Below are positions 27,701 to 40,184 of a stretch of 64,000 nt of DNA, piece after piece. Position numbers and translations under genes: made by a program. This DNA is from Clytia hemisphaerica (Eukaryota; Cnidaria; Hydrozoa; Leptothecata; Clytiidae), in the NCBI GenBank assembly GCA_902728285.1, contig CACVBU010000713.1, forward strand, positions 62,001 through 126,000. The letters run 5' to 3'. Within the stretch, counting starts at the first letter, position 1. Each line of letters starts with the position of its first letter. The notes beneath the pieces are model-generated. The model saw only the letters and a program-made list of their open reading frames with translations, ran no database searches and had not been told where the DNA came from.

Positions 27701-29860
27701 AGAATCAAAGACCGCCCTTAAACGTGAAAGAGTCGTCATTTGAGGTTTCGCAAAAAGCTAGCGACCACCCTACCATGAAGATAATAAAGCTCTCGCTGCT
27801 TATGGCCGCCCTGTCTTTTAAATCGTTTTAGCAAGTCTTACTATAATGTTGCTGTGTTTAGCCTGGTCGCTTCTCTTAGAGATCATTTTGCAAAATTTCA
27901 TGAAAAATGTATAGTGATCCTACTATCGCTGCTGTGTTTGAAAACACGCCCTTCGCTATTGAAAAGGAATGGCTCAATTTCATAACTAACTTTGACACTT
28001 GACTAATCGAGAACTATGAGAACACTTTTTTAATAATATCGTTTTTTAGATAGACCGCCTTTGAGTTGGCATGTTTTCCAACGACTGCCTCGTTTTGCTT
28101 CAACTTCTTTTTTAAATGTTAACCATTATGATTAACTTGTACACGCCTTTATAAAATGGATTCCAGTCCCATTTTTACTTGGTCACCACTATATGAATAA
28201 TATTTCAGTTTTCATTAAGGGTTCTTACTACGAAACAAGACTATTTTCTAGTTATGTTAAGAGACGAAAAAACAACAATAATTGAATTCCTTGCCCAATT
28301 TTGAGAAACTCTTTAAAATTCCTAAACTAATGAATTTTAATCCTAAGGGCATTCCTTATATTTGAGGAAATCAAGGTGTATTTTTATTGATATGTTATCA
28401 TTAAAATATCCTTTTCGATTTTGACCCAATATCTTTTAAAATTCCTTACCTTTTTCCTTATCACAGCGTGTGAAACCCTCTCGCCTGACCAGCCATATAC
28501 AATTTCTCTCTGATCTATTCAGTTAATTTTCAAATATACATTAAACTAAAATCTTTTAAGAATTATTAAGAATTAGGAAATAAATTTTAGGAGGCCCCTC
28601 GCTGAGTTGAATGAGTAACTAACGCTAAAATGGCTAAAAAACAATCAAATTACTAAATTGGTTAAGCAAAGCCCTCCCTATAAATGCAATGAATGTATAT
28701 GGATATTTCAGTCCATCTATAATTTATCAGTCTAAGTTCAATTTCAATAGATATTTTATTTTTGGAACTAAAAAACTCTTGATTTATTTTGTAAAATTTC
28801 CTTGTTTTAAGATTCCCACTTGAAATATTGCTAGAAATTTTAGAATTTAGCAAGTGTGTTTCTTTTCATTTCTGTTGTGCTTTTCTTCTAAGTCTCTGAG
28901 AACTGCAGTATTCTACGAGAGCTTTTTAACTCGCGTACACAAAACTTGAAATTCATTTAACGTTTGGAATATTTTGAAATTCCTATGAGTATATTTCAAG
29001 ATTTTGCCAATTCTCATTGAATTTCTATCTTAAATAATTGATATCGCGGTTAATAATTTCATAAACTCCGTTAGGGGTATTCATATGCCCATTTCTTATA
29101 AAATTCAATAATTCTAAAGGACGACCCCCAGTTCTAGATTTTGTTAGAAGGTTTGCATTTCTGATTCGTTTTATCGAGAACCTGGTGATTCACAAAACTT
29201 GAAATTCATTTAACTTTAGTTTTGCAACCTTTTCTTCGAGGATCATTTAGTAGCCACGAAATTCAATTCTGGCTTAACTTATTTGACCTCGTTGTAAACA
29301 TTTCTTCTGTCAAAAAGCCTTAAGTTTTATATTTCGAAAGACAACCATTAATTGAGCTTTATCAGGTTTAATTTAGTTTATCGGCTAACCCGGATTAACC
29401 CCGATTTCGTTCCATTGATGCGACCAGACACCGTTCAATATCTTCGACAGCCCTTTCTGTTGGTTTATTTATTTCTATCCTTAACAATGTCAAAGCTGTG
29501 CTTCTTGATATGAAAAACAACGTTCACGGACTGGTTCCATTAAAATGATATGCGGAAAGGATATTCTCATCTCAGGACATCCGATACTCATCTGGTCAAT
29601 AGCGTGGAGGAAGAGGGGCCATTTTTCCTGATTCTCCCAAGTGGCTCATTTTTCGAGGGCTTTAAAAGTCAAGGGCCCCAAAAAGTGCCTTTGATCATCA
29701 ACTTTGGCTGTATGTTTAATTTTCACCCTCAGAATCGCTAATTTTTAGCAAAAAAGAAGAAAACTATATTTTTTTGTGTTCACTATCCTTGCGTATCTTA
29801 CAGTTTGTCTCCACAGTTTAATTTCCGCGAAAGCTAAGCTGTGGTGTTGACGGTACCTAC
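24797..29860. other. Non-coding stretch of about 5 kb
   Basis: I find no supported gene or delimited element. From about 27 kb rightward the + strand becomes T-rich, opposite to the 10-14 kb region. Short open frames (for example 26899-27102) have no recognisable features. Confidence 0.4.
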
Positions 29861-30205
29861 TTTAACATGTTCACTCGTTTATAACTCGAATAATGATATA
29901 CTAGTTCCACTTTGACATGTTCACTCGTCTATAACTCGAATAATGATATACTAGTTCCACTTTGACATGTTCACTCGTCTATAACTCGAATGATATACTA
30001 GTTCCACTTTGACATGTTCACTCGTCTATAACTCGAATAATGATATACTAGTTCCACTTTGACATGTTCACTCGTCTATAACTCGAATGATATACTAGTT
30101 CCACTTTGACATGTTCACTCGTCTATAACTCGAATGATATACTAGTTCCACTTTGACATGTTCACTCGTCTATAACTCGAATGATATACTTGTTCCACTT
30201 TGACT
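29861..30205 (+). repeat. 50-bp minisatellite, about seven copies
   Basis: The unit begins TTTGACATGTTCACTCGTCT and ends with a CTAGTTCCAC block. Copies are 50 bases, or 47 where a TAA is missing. The copies are almost identical and head to tail without spacers. Confidence 0.95.
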
Positions 30206-33200
30206 TGATATTGAAACCTATTTCTGATTCTCCTTCAAACAACTTTCTTTTCCTGTCTAGCCTGATAATTCAGAGAATTCTAGTTTTGACCAACATTTCG
30301 CCACAAATCAAAAAATATATAGGGCAAACAGCAATATTTTATTTTTTCCTAAAATTAAGAATTTCTCTCAGGCTTAAACAGGAAAAGGTGGATTTTCATC
30401 GTCCAGCCTAGTTCCTTATCCTGTCTAGCCTGTTGTTTCCTTTTTCTTCTGATAGGCGTTAACGAGGAAACATTTTAAACAAACATGGCGACTACTTTTT
30501 ATTTATCTGTAATCTGATATTCCGATGGCGTATTGGCGGCCGCCCACGCTAAAGCTCTAAAGGAGCGGGCCAATATACCATCGGAGAGAAATAGTAGTCA
30601 TCCATTGATGTGCCGTCATAAGTTTAGCCCTCATTTTTGGGGCCGTGCTGAACGCTCAAAAATTGTTTTTTTGAGATCTGGCGCCTCAAAAAGACCGTCA
30701 AATCACTGTCGTTAGTTACCACGTCATGAGTATGTCGGCAAAAATTACAAACATGATGTAATTTTCAAAAAATGTGTGCTGTTATGGTTGTCTTTTGTTT
30801 CTTTTGATGGAGTTTTTGTAGTTTAACTGTACATATCACTCCCTGAATATTAGTTTTAGTATCCAGTGTAATTTCTGTATGTGCACCAACCCAAAAAATG
30901 TGTTTCTACCACAGAAAAGTTGATAATCATAACTTTTGTTTTTGTTTGTTTTGATGGCTGATTTTTTCTGCACTTTCTCAAATTTTATACCATTCAAAGA
31001 CCAAAGAAACTAAAGCAGGTATGTTCCTATGGGCTTAGGCTTTTATCAGTAACTTTCATGTTGTTATCTATCTTAGACCGTCCTCCAAATATAACTGTTG
31101 TCCACCGGCCGACAACCGACAAACCGACTTCAGTCTGTCAGTGTTCCAGAACTGAAGTTTTTTGGATAAAATCTTTATTAAACTTCACAAAAGTGTTCAT
31201 TGAGGGTTAGTATTCATTTTCTAAAGCTTTAGTTTTTCTTTTAGTGTTATTATAGATGCTGATTATGACTTTTCTCTTCTTTCAGGCTTTTTTGTGTACA
31301 ATGTTATTTCTATTTTGTTTTTGCTTCTGTGATCAGTTTAAAGAAGGAAAAATACTTATTTGAGTATTTCTACATGCCCTCCTTGTGAAAAGAATGATAA
31401 TATTTTGCATGATTCCTTCTCCAAAAAGTTTTCTATTTGAATTTATTTCGTGAAACCTTTTGAAGTTTTTTCTGACCCAAATTTTGTCGGCCATGACACC
31501 TTCCCTGTCCAAATTGCACTCGGGCCCATTTTTCTAAAAAATTACGCGGTCAGGCGAAATTCCGTAATGTATTTCTTCCAGATGTTGAAAATTTTCCCGA
31601 CCTTCAGAGCTTTAGCGTGTCGGAAGAAAATTTCTACATCGGGTGCCAGATAAACTTTTTATGGGACTTGCATTTCAATATCACTTTCATTCTACATTTA
31701 ATTTTTAGGGGCGGAATTTGGTCATCACCGGAAAATTACGGTCTTTACAATTTTGTTTTCAGCAGAAGGTTGTTTTCCTTGTTAACTTTTCAGGCCAAAA
31801 GTTTTTGTTTTCGAGTTTTCGCAAGTCAAATTTTCAATTATCAAATTGAAATTATTTTCGTGAGCTTTCCAGATTCCTCAGTTTTTCGTGATATACATTA
31901 CGTAGGTCAAAAGAAAAATATTTCCGTCTAAAAAGCATTCCAAGGCCCTGACTTATCTGCCAGGCTAATTCTGGACTACGAATTAATGCTTTTGTATTTA
32001 AATACAAGTTAAGAATTTTGGTATGGTGGTATGCAAACAAAATCAAATTCATTAAGATTCATACAGAGTGATGGATTAAAGCTTTATCTAAAATTAGACA
32101 ACATTTTGACAAATAGAGATCTACAAAAGTTTGGCAGGCCTTCTCAGACTTTCTGAACAGAGAGGATTAACTACTGCTGCGGGAGATTGACAGATATAAA
32201 CATAGAGCAAAAGCTTTATCATCATCTAAACATCAATTTACATACTTCTACTGCCCAGCTTGGACGACAAGGGGTGACCTTAGTGCGTCAAATCTGAACT
32301 CAACCTCAAGAATTGTAAAAAACTAAAGTTTGAGAATTTAAGCTAAACTTTGACGCCCTCGAATAGTGTTTTTGGTCACTGATATAAACATGTTATTTCT
32401 GATTACAAGAGACACGTTTAGGACACCACGCGGTGAGTATTGATTGATGCTCTTTCTAAAACGATCGACATTTTTATGACATGCATTCATCAACACGCTT
32501 AGCAGGGAACAAGATTAAAAGTTCAAAATATCGAAAGGAAAATCTAAGTATGTTGCTTTGAATTATGTTTTTTTCAAGTATTACTGGCCATGTAACCCCG
32601 GGCCACATGATTGACAAAGTAATTATTCATTTTCTTGTTTACCCTTGTGTCTCAGTTAAAGCCCCCACTCCGGTGGAAAGATCGGTCAAAAATATCCCTG
32701 GTGGAAGAAATACCCTGAAATTTCAATCCCACTGGGATAGTATCCGCAATAGAAATTGCAAGAAAAAATAGCACTTCAAAATAAGGTTTAATAAATAGGG
32801 TTTTTATCCTCATTGGGATTTAGAGAGAAATTTCCATCCCACCGAAGATGTTTCACCGTGGCACTGAGACAGGGTGTTTCTGTCAGCCTCGTTTCAATAC
32901 CGTGAATAGCACAGGTCGAAATCGTATATCGACGCAATGCCAACCAATCCAATTCTATTCAGCGTGCAATCAACGCAGAGAAAAGTAACCATGACGACCA
33001 TCCAAGATTTTGGATAAAGTTCAAAGTTGATATTTCTATTCCCGTCGTTGAAAACACAACTCAAAAATGTCATCAATGCTTTTTAAAAAGAGTCAGTGAT
33101 AGAGAATCATAACATAAAGTCTGACTATTATTTCGATTCAATTAAAGTGACTTTTCCGTAATTAAAAGTTTAGTAATTGCTGTTATACATTAGGGGATCA

Positions 33201-33601
33201 TGTGGAAGATTTCTTTTGAAAGAAACTCATTTTAATTACACTTGGAGGTTTCTGGGGAATTCGTAAATAGCATACTAATGCATACTAATACAGTCTACTA
33301 GACATTAATGTGGTAATATTTGCTCTTTATCTTTGATGTTTTCTACAGTGATTAGATTGACATAATAATTTCTATTATTGGTCTTCAGAGGTTGAAATAT
33401 TCTCAACCTCTGATACTCAGGGTATCGTTTTCATACTTACGGAAGAACCGAAAAATGACACGATAGCAGAGAATTGCAATATCAGATTCCTGTAAATGAT
33501 TTTCCCCTGAAGTTTGTTATTCGAAGTTGTGGAAAATGCCTCCTACACCACGAGGCTGAGTTTTTGGAGATATCCATTTGAAAATTATTGCTATGCATTA
33601 A
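30206..33601. other. Intergenic sequence with dispersed repeat fragments
   Basis: No complete gene is recognised. A block near 30,540-30,590 (CCACGCTAAAGCTCTAAAGG, then GGGCCAATATACCATC) recurs near 51,262-51,305 and in reverse near 35,890-35,930, so it is a dispersed repeat. A coding-like fragment lies at 31554-31672. Confidence 0.45.
31554..31672 (+). pseudogene. Coding-like fragment, FPDLQSF type, copy 1
   Basis: An open + frame reads KFRNVFLPDV, ENFPDLQSFSVSEEN, then GCQI. A very similar peptide is encoded on the minus strand at about 35660-35762. Conserved peptide spelling between two diverged DNA copies suggests remains of a protein-coding element of unknown identity rather than chance. 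Confidence 0.4.
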
Positions 33602-33826
33602 CCCATTAAGTGCCATCACTCCACAACTTTTCAAATATATATTTATTGATTTCAAATACGCGTACACACCCCTGAGAAAAAATGCCAATCTCAACTTTTT
33701 TTATTCGGGCGGGGTTAAAAAAACAGGGCGACATAGGTCGTGGCGCTTCTAAGTCCATACCTACTGGTACACAACAGGATCGAGAAAATCGAGCGATCTC
33801 ATACGTTACCAATGGCACTTACTGGG
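33602..33826. mobile_element. piggyBac-like MITE
   Basis: TTAA at 33598-33601 and 33827-33830 flanks inverted termini CCCATTAAGTGCCAT and ATGGCACTTACTGGG. TTAA targets with CCC...GGG ends are the signature of piggyBac elements. At 225 bp it has no transposase and is non-autonomous. Confidence 0.85.
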
Positions 33827-33830
33827 TTAA

Positions 33831-34660
33831 AGACCTATCTTTAGATGGGACGAAATGGAGTTTTTACAAGCTCTTATTTGATTTGGTTGGTCGTTAACCA
33901 GTAATAAAACAATTTTGATACTTTTTCTAAAGAACGTGTCATTTTTATTACTTCAAATGACCAATTATTAAAGTATCTTGTTAAAACTCCATCTTATCTG
34001 CTTTAGATACAGTGATATTGTCTGTCCGACGTCTCAAAATAGGATGGCAGCTCTTGTTTACTAACATCTTTGTTCTGTTGCTCACGTCCATAATTATCTG
34101 GAATTTACCATTTAAAAATGCATTTGTCGAAAATTCCAATCTCGCTGTTTCCTTAATGAGTTTTATTGCTTTGACCTTGTTAAAAAAGGTTCTCCTCAGT
34201 AAGTGACTTGCCCAGTATGGTAATCCTTTACGTTCATTCTTAAATCGACTTGATTGCTCTATAGCACGCGTTATTCACAGCAAAACGGAGATTTCGGAAC
34301 TATTGAGCTTATTACTATAGGCTAAGTCAAGCAAGGGATGGCGGCGAAAGATTCTTAAAAAGCTTGAACCTTTTGCAAACCATTATTTTTTCTTTCTCTA
34401 CATAAACAACATACCATAATTTTGTTATATTTTAAAAGAAATATTTTAAGGACTTTACCATTTTTAATTATTGTACCATATATTGCATACATTAACAATT
34501 TGTTGATATGTTCATACTCCACATTCCTCTACTTCCGCAACAGTAGACTTGTTTATTTTGAACTCTGAGTTTTCTGTCAGCTTTATTTAGTTCAACATGT
34601 CAAAGTACTAATCTTAAAACTCGGATATGGGCTACTGATTCGAAATACTAACACATTTAA
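33831..34660. other. Non-coding stretch
   Basis: AT-rich sequence between two inverted-repeat elements. Nothing further is recognised. Confidence 0.4.
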
Positions 34661-35335
34661 AGTCTGTTCACGATAAGTGTGCACTCTTTTTTCTTTTACC
34701 TATAACTTTTGAAGGAATTATTCAATCTTTATAAATTTAGTATCGTTGGAGAAATATTTGTGAGTGGAACAATTTGAAAAAAAAAAGTCTTTAAAAAAAT
34801 TCTAAAAACGAAGATGAAAATGAAGAAGAAAAAAATGAAGATCTTGTAGAGAAGTGCTAAAACTTTCATTTTAACTGGAGAGATTCTTTGATCTTAGGAG
34901 GTCATCACTGTGAAAAAATTTCACTAAAATATATTTTCAATATAAAGTTATGATACAAAGTTAATAAGTGATTGACCCCAAAAAACATCAAAAAACAGCA
35001 GAAAACAGCGTTTTTAGACGTCAATCAGCTTAGAACGTTGTTTGATATCTTTTGACTGAATGATTATTTTTGAGAAATTTTTTCACAGTGATGATGTTCG
35101 ATAATGAAGGAGTTACTTCAGTGAAAATGATAGTTATAGCACCTTTCTACAAGATCTTCATTTTTTTCTTCTTCATTTTCATCTTCATTTTTAGAATTTT
35201 GGTATGGATTTTTTTATTCCAAATTGTTCCACTCACTAATATCTTTCCAACAATACCAAATTTATAAAGATTGAAGAATTCCTTCAAAAGTTATAGGTAA
35301 ATGAAAAAAGAGTGCACACTTATCGTGAATAGACT
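34661..35335. mobile_element. 675-bp foldback element with about 280-bp arms and TTAA flanks
   Basis: The left arm starts AGTCTGTTCACGATAAGTG and the right arm ends CACTTATCGTGAATAGACT. The arms stay complementary for about 280 bases, including blocks such as TCTACAAGATCTTCAT and TTCACAGTGATGA, leaving a short AT-rich loop. TTAA occurs at 34657-34660 and 35336-35339. TTAA suggests a piggyBac-type target, but the tips lack CCC, so a TA target cannot be excluded. No coding capacity. Confidence 0.85.
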
Positions 35336-35659
35336 TTAATACCATCCTTGGTCTGCAAAAATGAAAATCTATTTTCCTTTTCCTTTTTTGATTGCTTCCG
35401 TTTCCTTGCTAGGGTTTCCTTGATTCAAATGTGACTTCTTCCGCTTGGCGTAACAATTTCAAGATAAAGATAATCATGGTATTACTTATATACTTTATTT
35501 GCATGCGCAAAGTCATGGTTTCAACCCCGACCCCGACCAAAGACTTCGTATTTAGTACAAAAATGGTACTTGATGCCTCTCTACTTGATGCTCGGCAATT
35601 AAGAGAAGGATCAAGGATAAGTTGAGTAATCCAGAGAAAAGTCGTGACACCCTCCCCTA

Positions 35660-35762
35660 GCCCCGAGTAGATTATTTGGCACTCAATGCAGGATTTTTCT
35701 TTCGACACAGTAAAGCTCTGAAGGTCGGGAAAATCTTGAAGGTTTAGATGACGGAATTTCAC
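35660..35762 (-). pseudogene. Coding-like fragment, FPDLQSF type, copy 2
   Basis: The minus strand reads KFRHLNLQDFPDLQSFTVSK, then ECQI, matching the fragment at 31554-31672 in the opposite orientation. It continues as an open frame to 35409, but the similarity seems to end after about 35 residues. Function unknown. Confidence 0.4.
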
Positions 35763-37047
35763 CAGATCGCATTATATTAAGGATTTTGCAGTGTGAGACC
35801 TGAATCCCAGCCCTCGTTCCCGGGGATTGTCTAGCCAGTACCTTCCAACTAAACCAAATACGTTATAAAGCAATTGACTATCATTTCTCTCCGATGGGAA
35901 ATTGGCCCGTTCCTTTAGAGCTTTAGCGTGGACGACCACTAATCCGCTATTGCAATATATCAGATAACCGAATAGACAGCTATCGAAAGAGGATTCTTCC
36001 GGTCGCCACCGACTCCGATCAAAAGACTTACTTTGCTATTTAGAATAATTTTTTTCTAAGGCCCTACCAATGCAAAATCAGATAGTCTGTTTATGAAAAA
36101 AGAGGCGCATAAATTGCGTAAACTGAACTCTGCTTCTTCCGGTCAAACCTCTGTTTGTACAAAAATGTAAAGGTCTCTACGGTAATAGTTTTTAAAGTTT
36201 CCTGAGATATTGGGTTTGCTTTCAGACAATTTAAAGGTGTATTAATTTCTTTCATCTAAAAATTCTTTCCTGACTGCATTTAGGACTTCCGCTACTAAAA
36301 CACGTACACAAGCGGCTGCTGATTTATCTTTTAAAAGTATACGCCAAACCTTACTTTAGAGTCAAACTTCTTATTTCATTATGCAGATTTGAAAGTATAG
36401 GACAGACAGAATAAAAGACATTACCATAATATTCAAACCTTTCCATTTTGTTCCTCATTTTGTCCAAGTGAGTTATCAAAGACTGTAGATTTTTGAGTTG
36501 ACTTTTCTTAACCATATAAAAAGAACAAAGAACCTTTTTTCGTCAATAGTTAGGTAATTTAACATAAAACTTCCGATAGTTAAAATTTTTTTATTTTGAC
36601 AGCCTCATTTGCAATTTGACAGCCTCACTTCCGTTCGAAGGTGGAGCGAACGAAACATTAAGAACCTATTAAACTGTGATGACTGCCAACTTAATTTGTT
36701 GCCTCTGTTTTTACAATAGAATGAAAACAAACAAAAATTTGAAAACCACACTTCCTTATCTTGTAAGCTTTGAATTTTTTTTTGGAGGGATGACCAATTT
36801 CTTTCATTTCCAAGTATTTTATAAAGCAGCTAATACTGAAAAGAAGTCTTGCTTACACTATATTTTGGAAATGTCGCAATTAAAAGTTATAGCGTCAGAA
36901 TTTTACATGAAAACGAGACCAATTCATTTGTACTCATCCATAGCGAGTACCCAAACCGGGAGTTTTCACTCTGTTTCCTGCTTAAAAAAGACCGTCTAGT
37001 ATAGACTAATTCACCCATGGTCATGATTCATCCACAAAAATAAAGCT
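35763..37047. other. Intergenic sequence, no supported gene
   Basis: It includes a reverse copy of the dispersed block seen at 30.55 and 51.27 kb. A 107-codon frame at 36676-36999 (+) has no domain I recognise and no splice context, so I do not call it a gene. Confidence 0.4.
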
Positions 37048-37308
37048 ATTAGCGAGATTATGTATGGGAGATTTTTTACGGCTACGGTTGCGGGGCTGCC
37101 CATGCGGGTCGTCACCAAAGGCGACATGTCGTTGTCTACTTTGCTCTGTACGGAAAAAACACCAAAACACCGTATAAGCAAAGTCGACATAATACCGTAC
37201 GTCAAAATATCGAACTTGCTTTCACCCGCCATTACTTGCCTTACTCGCCATTTCCCTCGCCGCTTTAACCGTAGCCGTAGAGAATGCCAGATACATAATC
37301 TCGCTATT
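37048..37308. mobile_element. Inverted-repeat MITE (ATTAGCGAGATTATGTAT termini)
   Basis: The left arm reads ATTAGCGAGATTATGTAT and then ACGGCTACGGTT. The right arm reads AACCGTAGCCGT and then ATACATAATCTCGCTATT. The target duplication is unclear. Confidence 0.7.
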
Positions 37309-37384
37309 ATAGTGTCAACGGATTTCTGACGTCACTTCTATTCGAATGTCAACAAAGTGAAGACCCACTAAATTAGTTTTTGAT

Positions 37385-39033
37385 GAGTCTGTTAAATGAC
37401 GCGCCCACGCGCCCACGTGCCTTACGCGCCCTCTTACGCGCCTTATTATCAACGCGCCCTAAATTTTTGACGTGCCTTACAGTATTACTACCTTAAATTT
37501 TTGTAAATTTTGACGTGATTTTTATTGCCCCCCGGCACGTGAAAGGCGAATGTTCTGCAAAAAATTATTCAGAAAAAAAGACGACAACAACGGCGGTTCA
37601 TTTCATTTTTTCTGATTTCTAATCCAAATTTTTTAGCATTCTCTATGAGACAGAAGTGATTTTATTTCTTTATCATTTATCATATTTATCAAAAACACTT
37701 CGTAAAAATTTATTTATAGACTCAATGACACATGGTTTTATCAATATTTCATTTTCTGGTTGAATTCTCAGTGTGTTATTTTCTTGCGAGTTCATACTTA
37801 ATTGATTATGCCTTATTATTTTCCAAATTTTAGCTAAATTGTGCTTTTAAGCGTTATGCTTATAAATAAATAAGAGTGTAACGGTAGGGCGATTACTCAG
37901 GCTAAAAGTAGCATTCCTTATTAAATTATCATAAATTCAGGGCTATGGGGGCATTTATAGCGATAGTTAATGCTGCTTACCATGCATCTTTAAATCAATA
38001 GTTTTAAAAGTATGCTTACGCATCAGCCCTATCTGACCAATAATAATGTAATGCCTATGTATACATATTCTACCATTCTTCAAAAAGAAGTAAACTATTT
38101 TTGACAAAAGCTTCGGCATCACATAATTAAAGAAAAATTGTTAGGAATTATAGGAGATTCAGATTGAAGGAAACTAATTGAAAGTTTTGTTACGAAAATG
38201 ATGCTTGTAAAAACAAGTATGCTATGTTTGATTTATGAAAAAAGTTATTACCGAAAGCCAAATTCCCTTAAATGAAAAGTTATTGATTGGTTTCTTATAA
38301 AGACGATGCTTAAAAGAAAAATAGATATGCTCACGTTAAGCACAATTCTTTCCTGGCTTTGCTAAAGAACTAATTACCGAAAGCCTAATTCCCTCAAATC
38401 AAAAGTTATTGATTGGTTTCTTATAAAGACGATGCTTATATAAGAAAAATAAATATGCCCACGTTAAGCACAGTCCCTTACTTGCTTTGAAAATACTGCT
38501 TACCGAAAGCCTAATCCCCTCAAATCAAAAGCTATTGATTGGTGTCTTATAAAGAAGATGCTTATAAGAAAAATAAATATGCTGACATTAAACACAATTC
38601 CTTACTTGCTTTGAAAAGAACTAATAGCGAGGTTAAATATCGGTTTTGCTCTAGAACACGTTTCCGTTCAGTTTCTCGTTCTAGAGCAAATCCGATATTT
38701 TTGCCCGGGGTATGTCTGCCTAGCTTTCGGGTTAGCCTGTAGAAAAGTGCCGTAGCGCGAACGAAGGCTTCAAAAATTCGTCCGTCGTCCTGAGTTATCT
38801 ACTGATACTTAACCTCAGGGCGCGTCGGTAATAAGGCAAGTAAGTAAGGCGCGTCAAAAATTTAGGGCACATCGATAATAAGGCGCGTAAGAAGGTGCGT
38901 CAAAACTTAAAGGCGCGTCGAAATTCAGGCGCGTGAGGCGCGTGGGCGCGTAAGGCGCGTGGGCGCGTGGGCGCGTAAGGCGCGTGGGCGCGTAAGGCGC
39001 GTGGGCGCGTAAGGCGCGTCATTTAACAGACTC
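37385..39033. mobile_element. Mutator-like foldback element, 1649 bp, with 9-bp target duplication
   Basis: GTTTTTGAT is present immediately outside both ends (37376-37384 and 39034-39042). The first 21 bases, starting GAGTCTGTTAAATGACGCG, are perfectly complementary to the last 21. The arms continue for roughly 100 bases or more as degenerate arrays of GGCGCGTAA/GGGCGCGT units, including CTTACGCGCCTTATTAT paired with its complement. Nine-base duplications and long arms are typical of Mutator-like elements. The interior has no transposase-like frame but carries its own ~124-bp tandem repeat. Confidence 0.88.
38252..38630 (+). repeat. About 124-bp tandem repeat inside the Mutator-like element
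   Basis: Three head-to-tail units begin ACCGAAAGCCTAATTCCCTC near 38252, 38376 and 38500 and continue TTATTGATTGGTTTCTTATA. Unit identity looks high, with small indels. Non-coding. Confidence 0.85.
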
Positions 39034-39182
39034 GTTTTTGATCATTTGTCATTAAAGTTCCTTTTGCAACTGATTTCATTCAATTGAAAATTCAATTTCA
39101 ACCCTTTTGCAAACATTTGACACCCTCTCAATAGGTTTTGAACAAGTAACAACATAAATCAAGGGCAGTTACAGATATATGG

Positions 39183-40066
39183 CGGTTAGTGTAAAACGCA
39201 GGTCACAGGTCACAGGTCGCAGGTCACAGGTCAGTGATGACAGGTTGTCTCTAATCAATGTCATTGCAGAGGAAAATGTTTGGAAAACACAAAGAATTAT
39301 CAAAAACATAATTCTCAAGCAATTTCATCCATATAAAACCATTTCAAACATCAAAATTTAACCAAATGTGCTTTTATCGATCTTTCGCAGTTTGCGCCGT
39401 GTATAACGCAGACCAGAAAATATTTGAAACCATATTATACGTATAACAGGTATATTACATATTGTAATGTTTGTAATGTTATATGATGGTTACATATAAT
39501 AAAACACATCGCTATAAAACTACCTTCTCAGAGAACTCACGAGCTTCTGATTGGTGTAATTTTATATCCAGCCATATTGTTATCATCACATTCGGTATGC
39601 TAAATATTTTTGGTGTTTTTCTCTTGTAAGACATGATGTTTTGTGGTTCTGTCAATATTTTTGTCAAAAATTGTCATTAAGTCATTAAAATAACAATTGA
39701 ATGATTAATTAGTTTCATCCTCCTAAAACCACTCTCTTAGGGACCTTGCAAGCTTCTTTTATCCATTCACACCATCCACATCACATTTTGTATAATAAAT
39801 ATTTTTCGTGCTTTTGTCTTGTTAGGCATCATATTTTATGATTTTGTCATTATTTTTGTAATTAAGTGTCACTTACTAGGTTGTTATTCTACATATTCAA
39901 TTGTCATTTTATAATATCTAAATACATGTATTACTTTTTTGTAATTTAATGCGTTATGTATTGATGTTATGTTATGTATATGTTATGATCTTATTATCTT
40001 TTTTCCGGTCTGCACTTTGTTGACCTGTGACCTGTGACCTGTGACCTGCGTTGTTTTACACTAACC
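39183..40066. mobile_element. Second foldback element, AGGTCAC minisatellite arms, in the satellite
   Basis: Termini are CGGTTAGTGTAAAACGCAGG on the left and GCGTTGTTTTACACTAACCG on the right, each continuing into tandem AGGTCAC (or GTGACCT) units. The flanks are satellite sequence broken within the CAGATATGGCGTC landmark; TATGG is present on both sides, so the duplication exists but is diverged. Interior AT-rich, non-coding. Confidence 0.82.
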
Positions 40067-40184
40067 GTGAGTATGGCGTCTTTTTCCGTAAAAGTCGCCA
40101 AATCTGTTTTTGGTCTTTGGTGATCAAACTTTCTTTTGCAACTGATTTATTTCAATGAAAAATTAAGCTTTAAACCTCTTGCAT

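Noticed and set aside
29861..30205. Regular repeat array that might suggest a CRISPR
   Set aside because: Units are contiguous with no unique spacers, and the sequence is eukaryotic; it is a minisatellite.
36676..36999. 107-codon + strand frame starting MMTANLICC
   Set aside because: No domain, no neighbouring exon and composition like the surrounding non-coding DNA.
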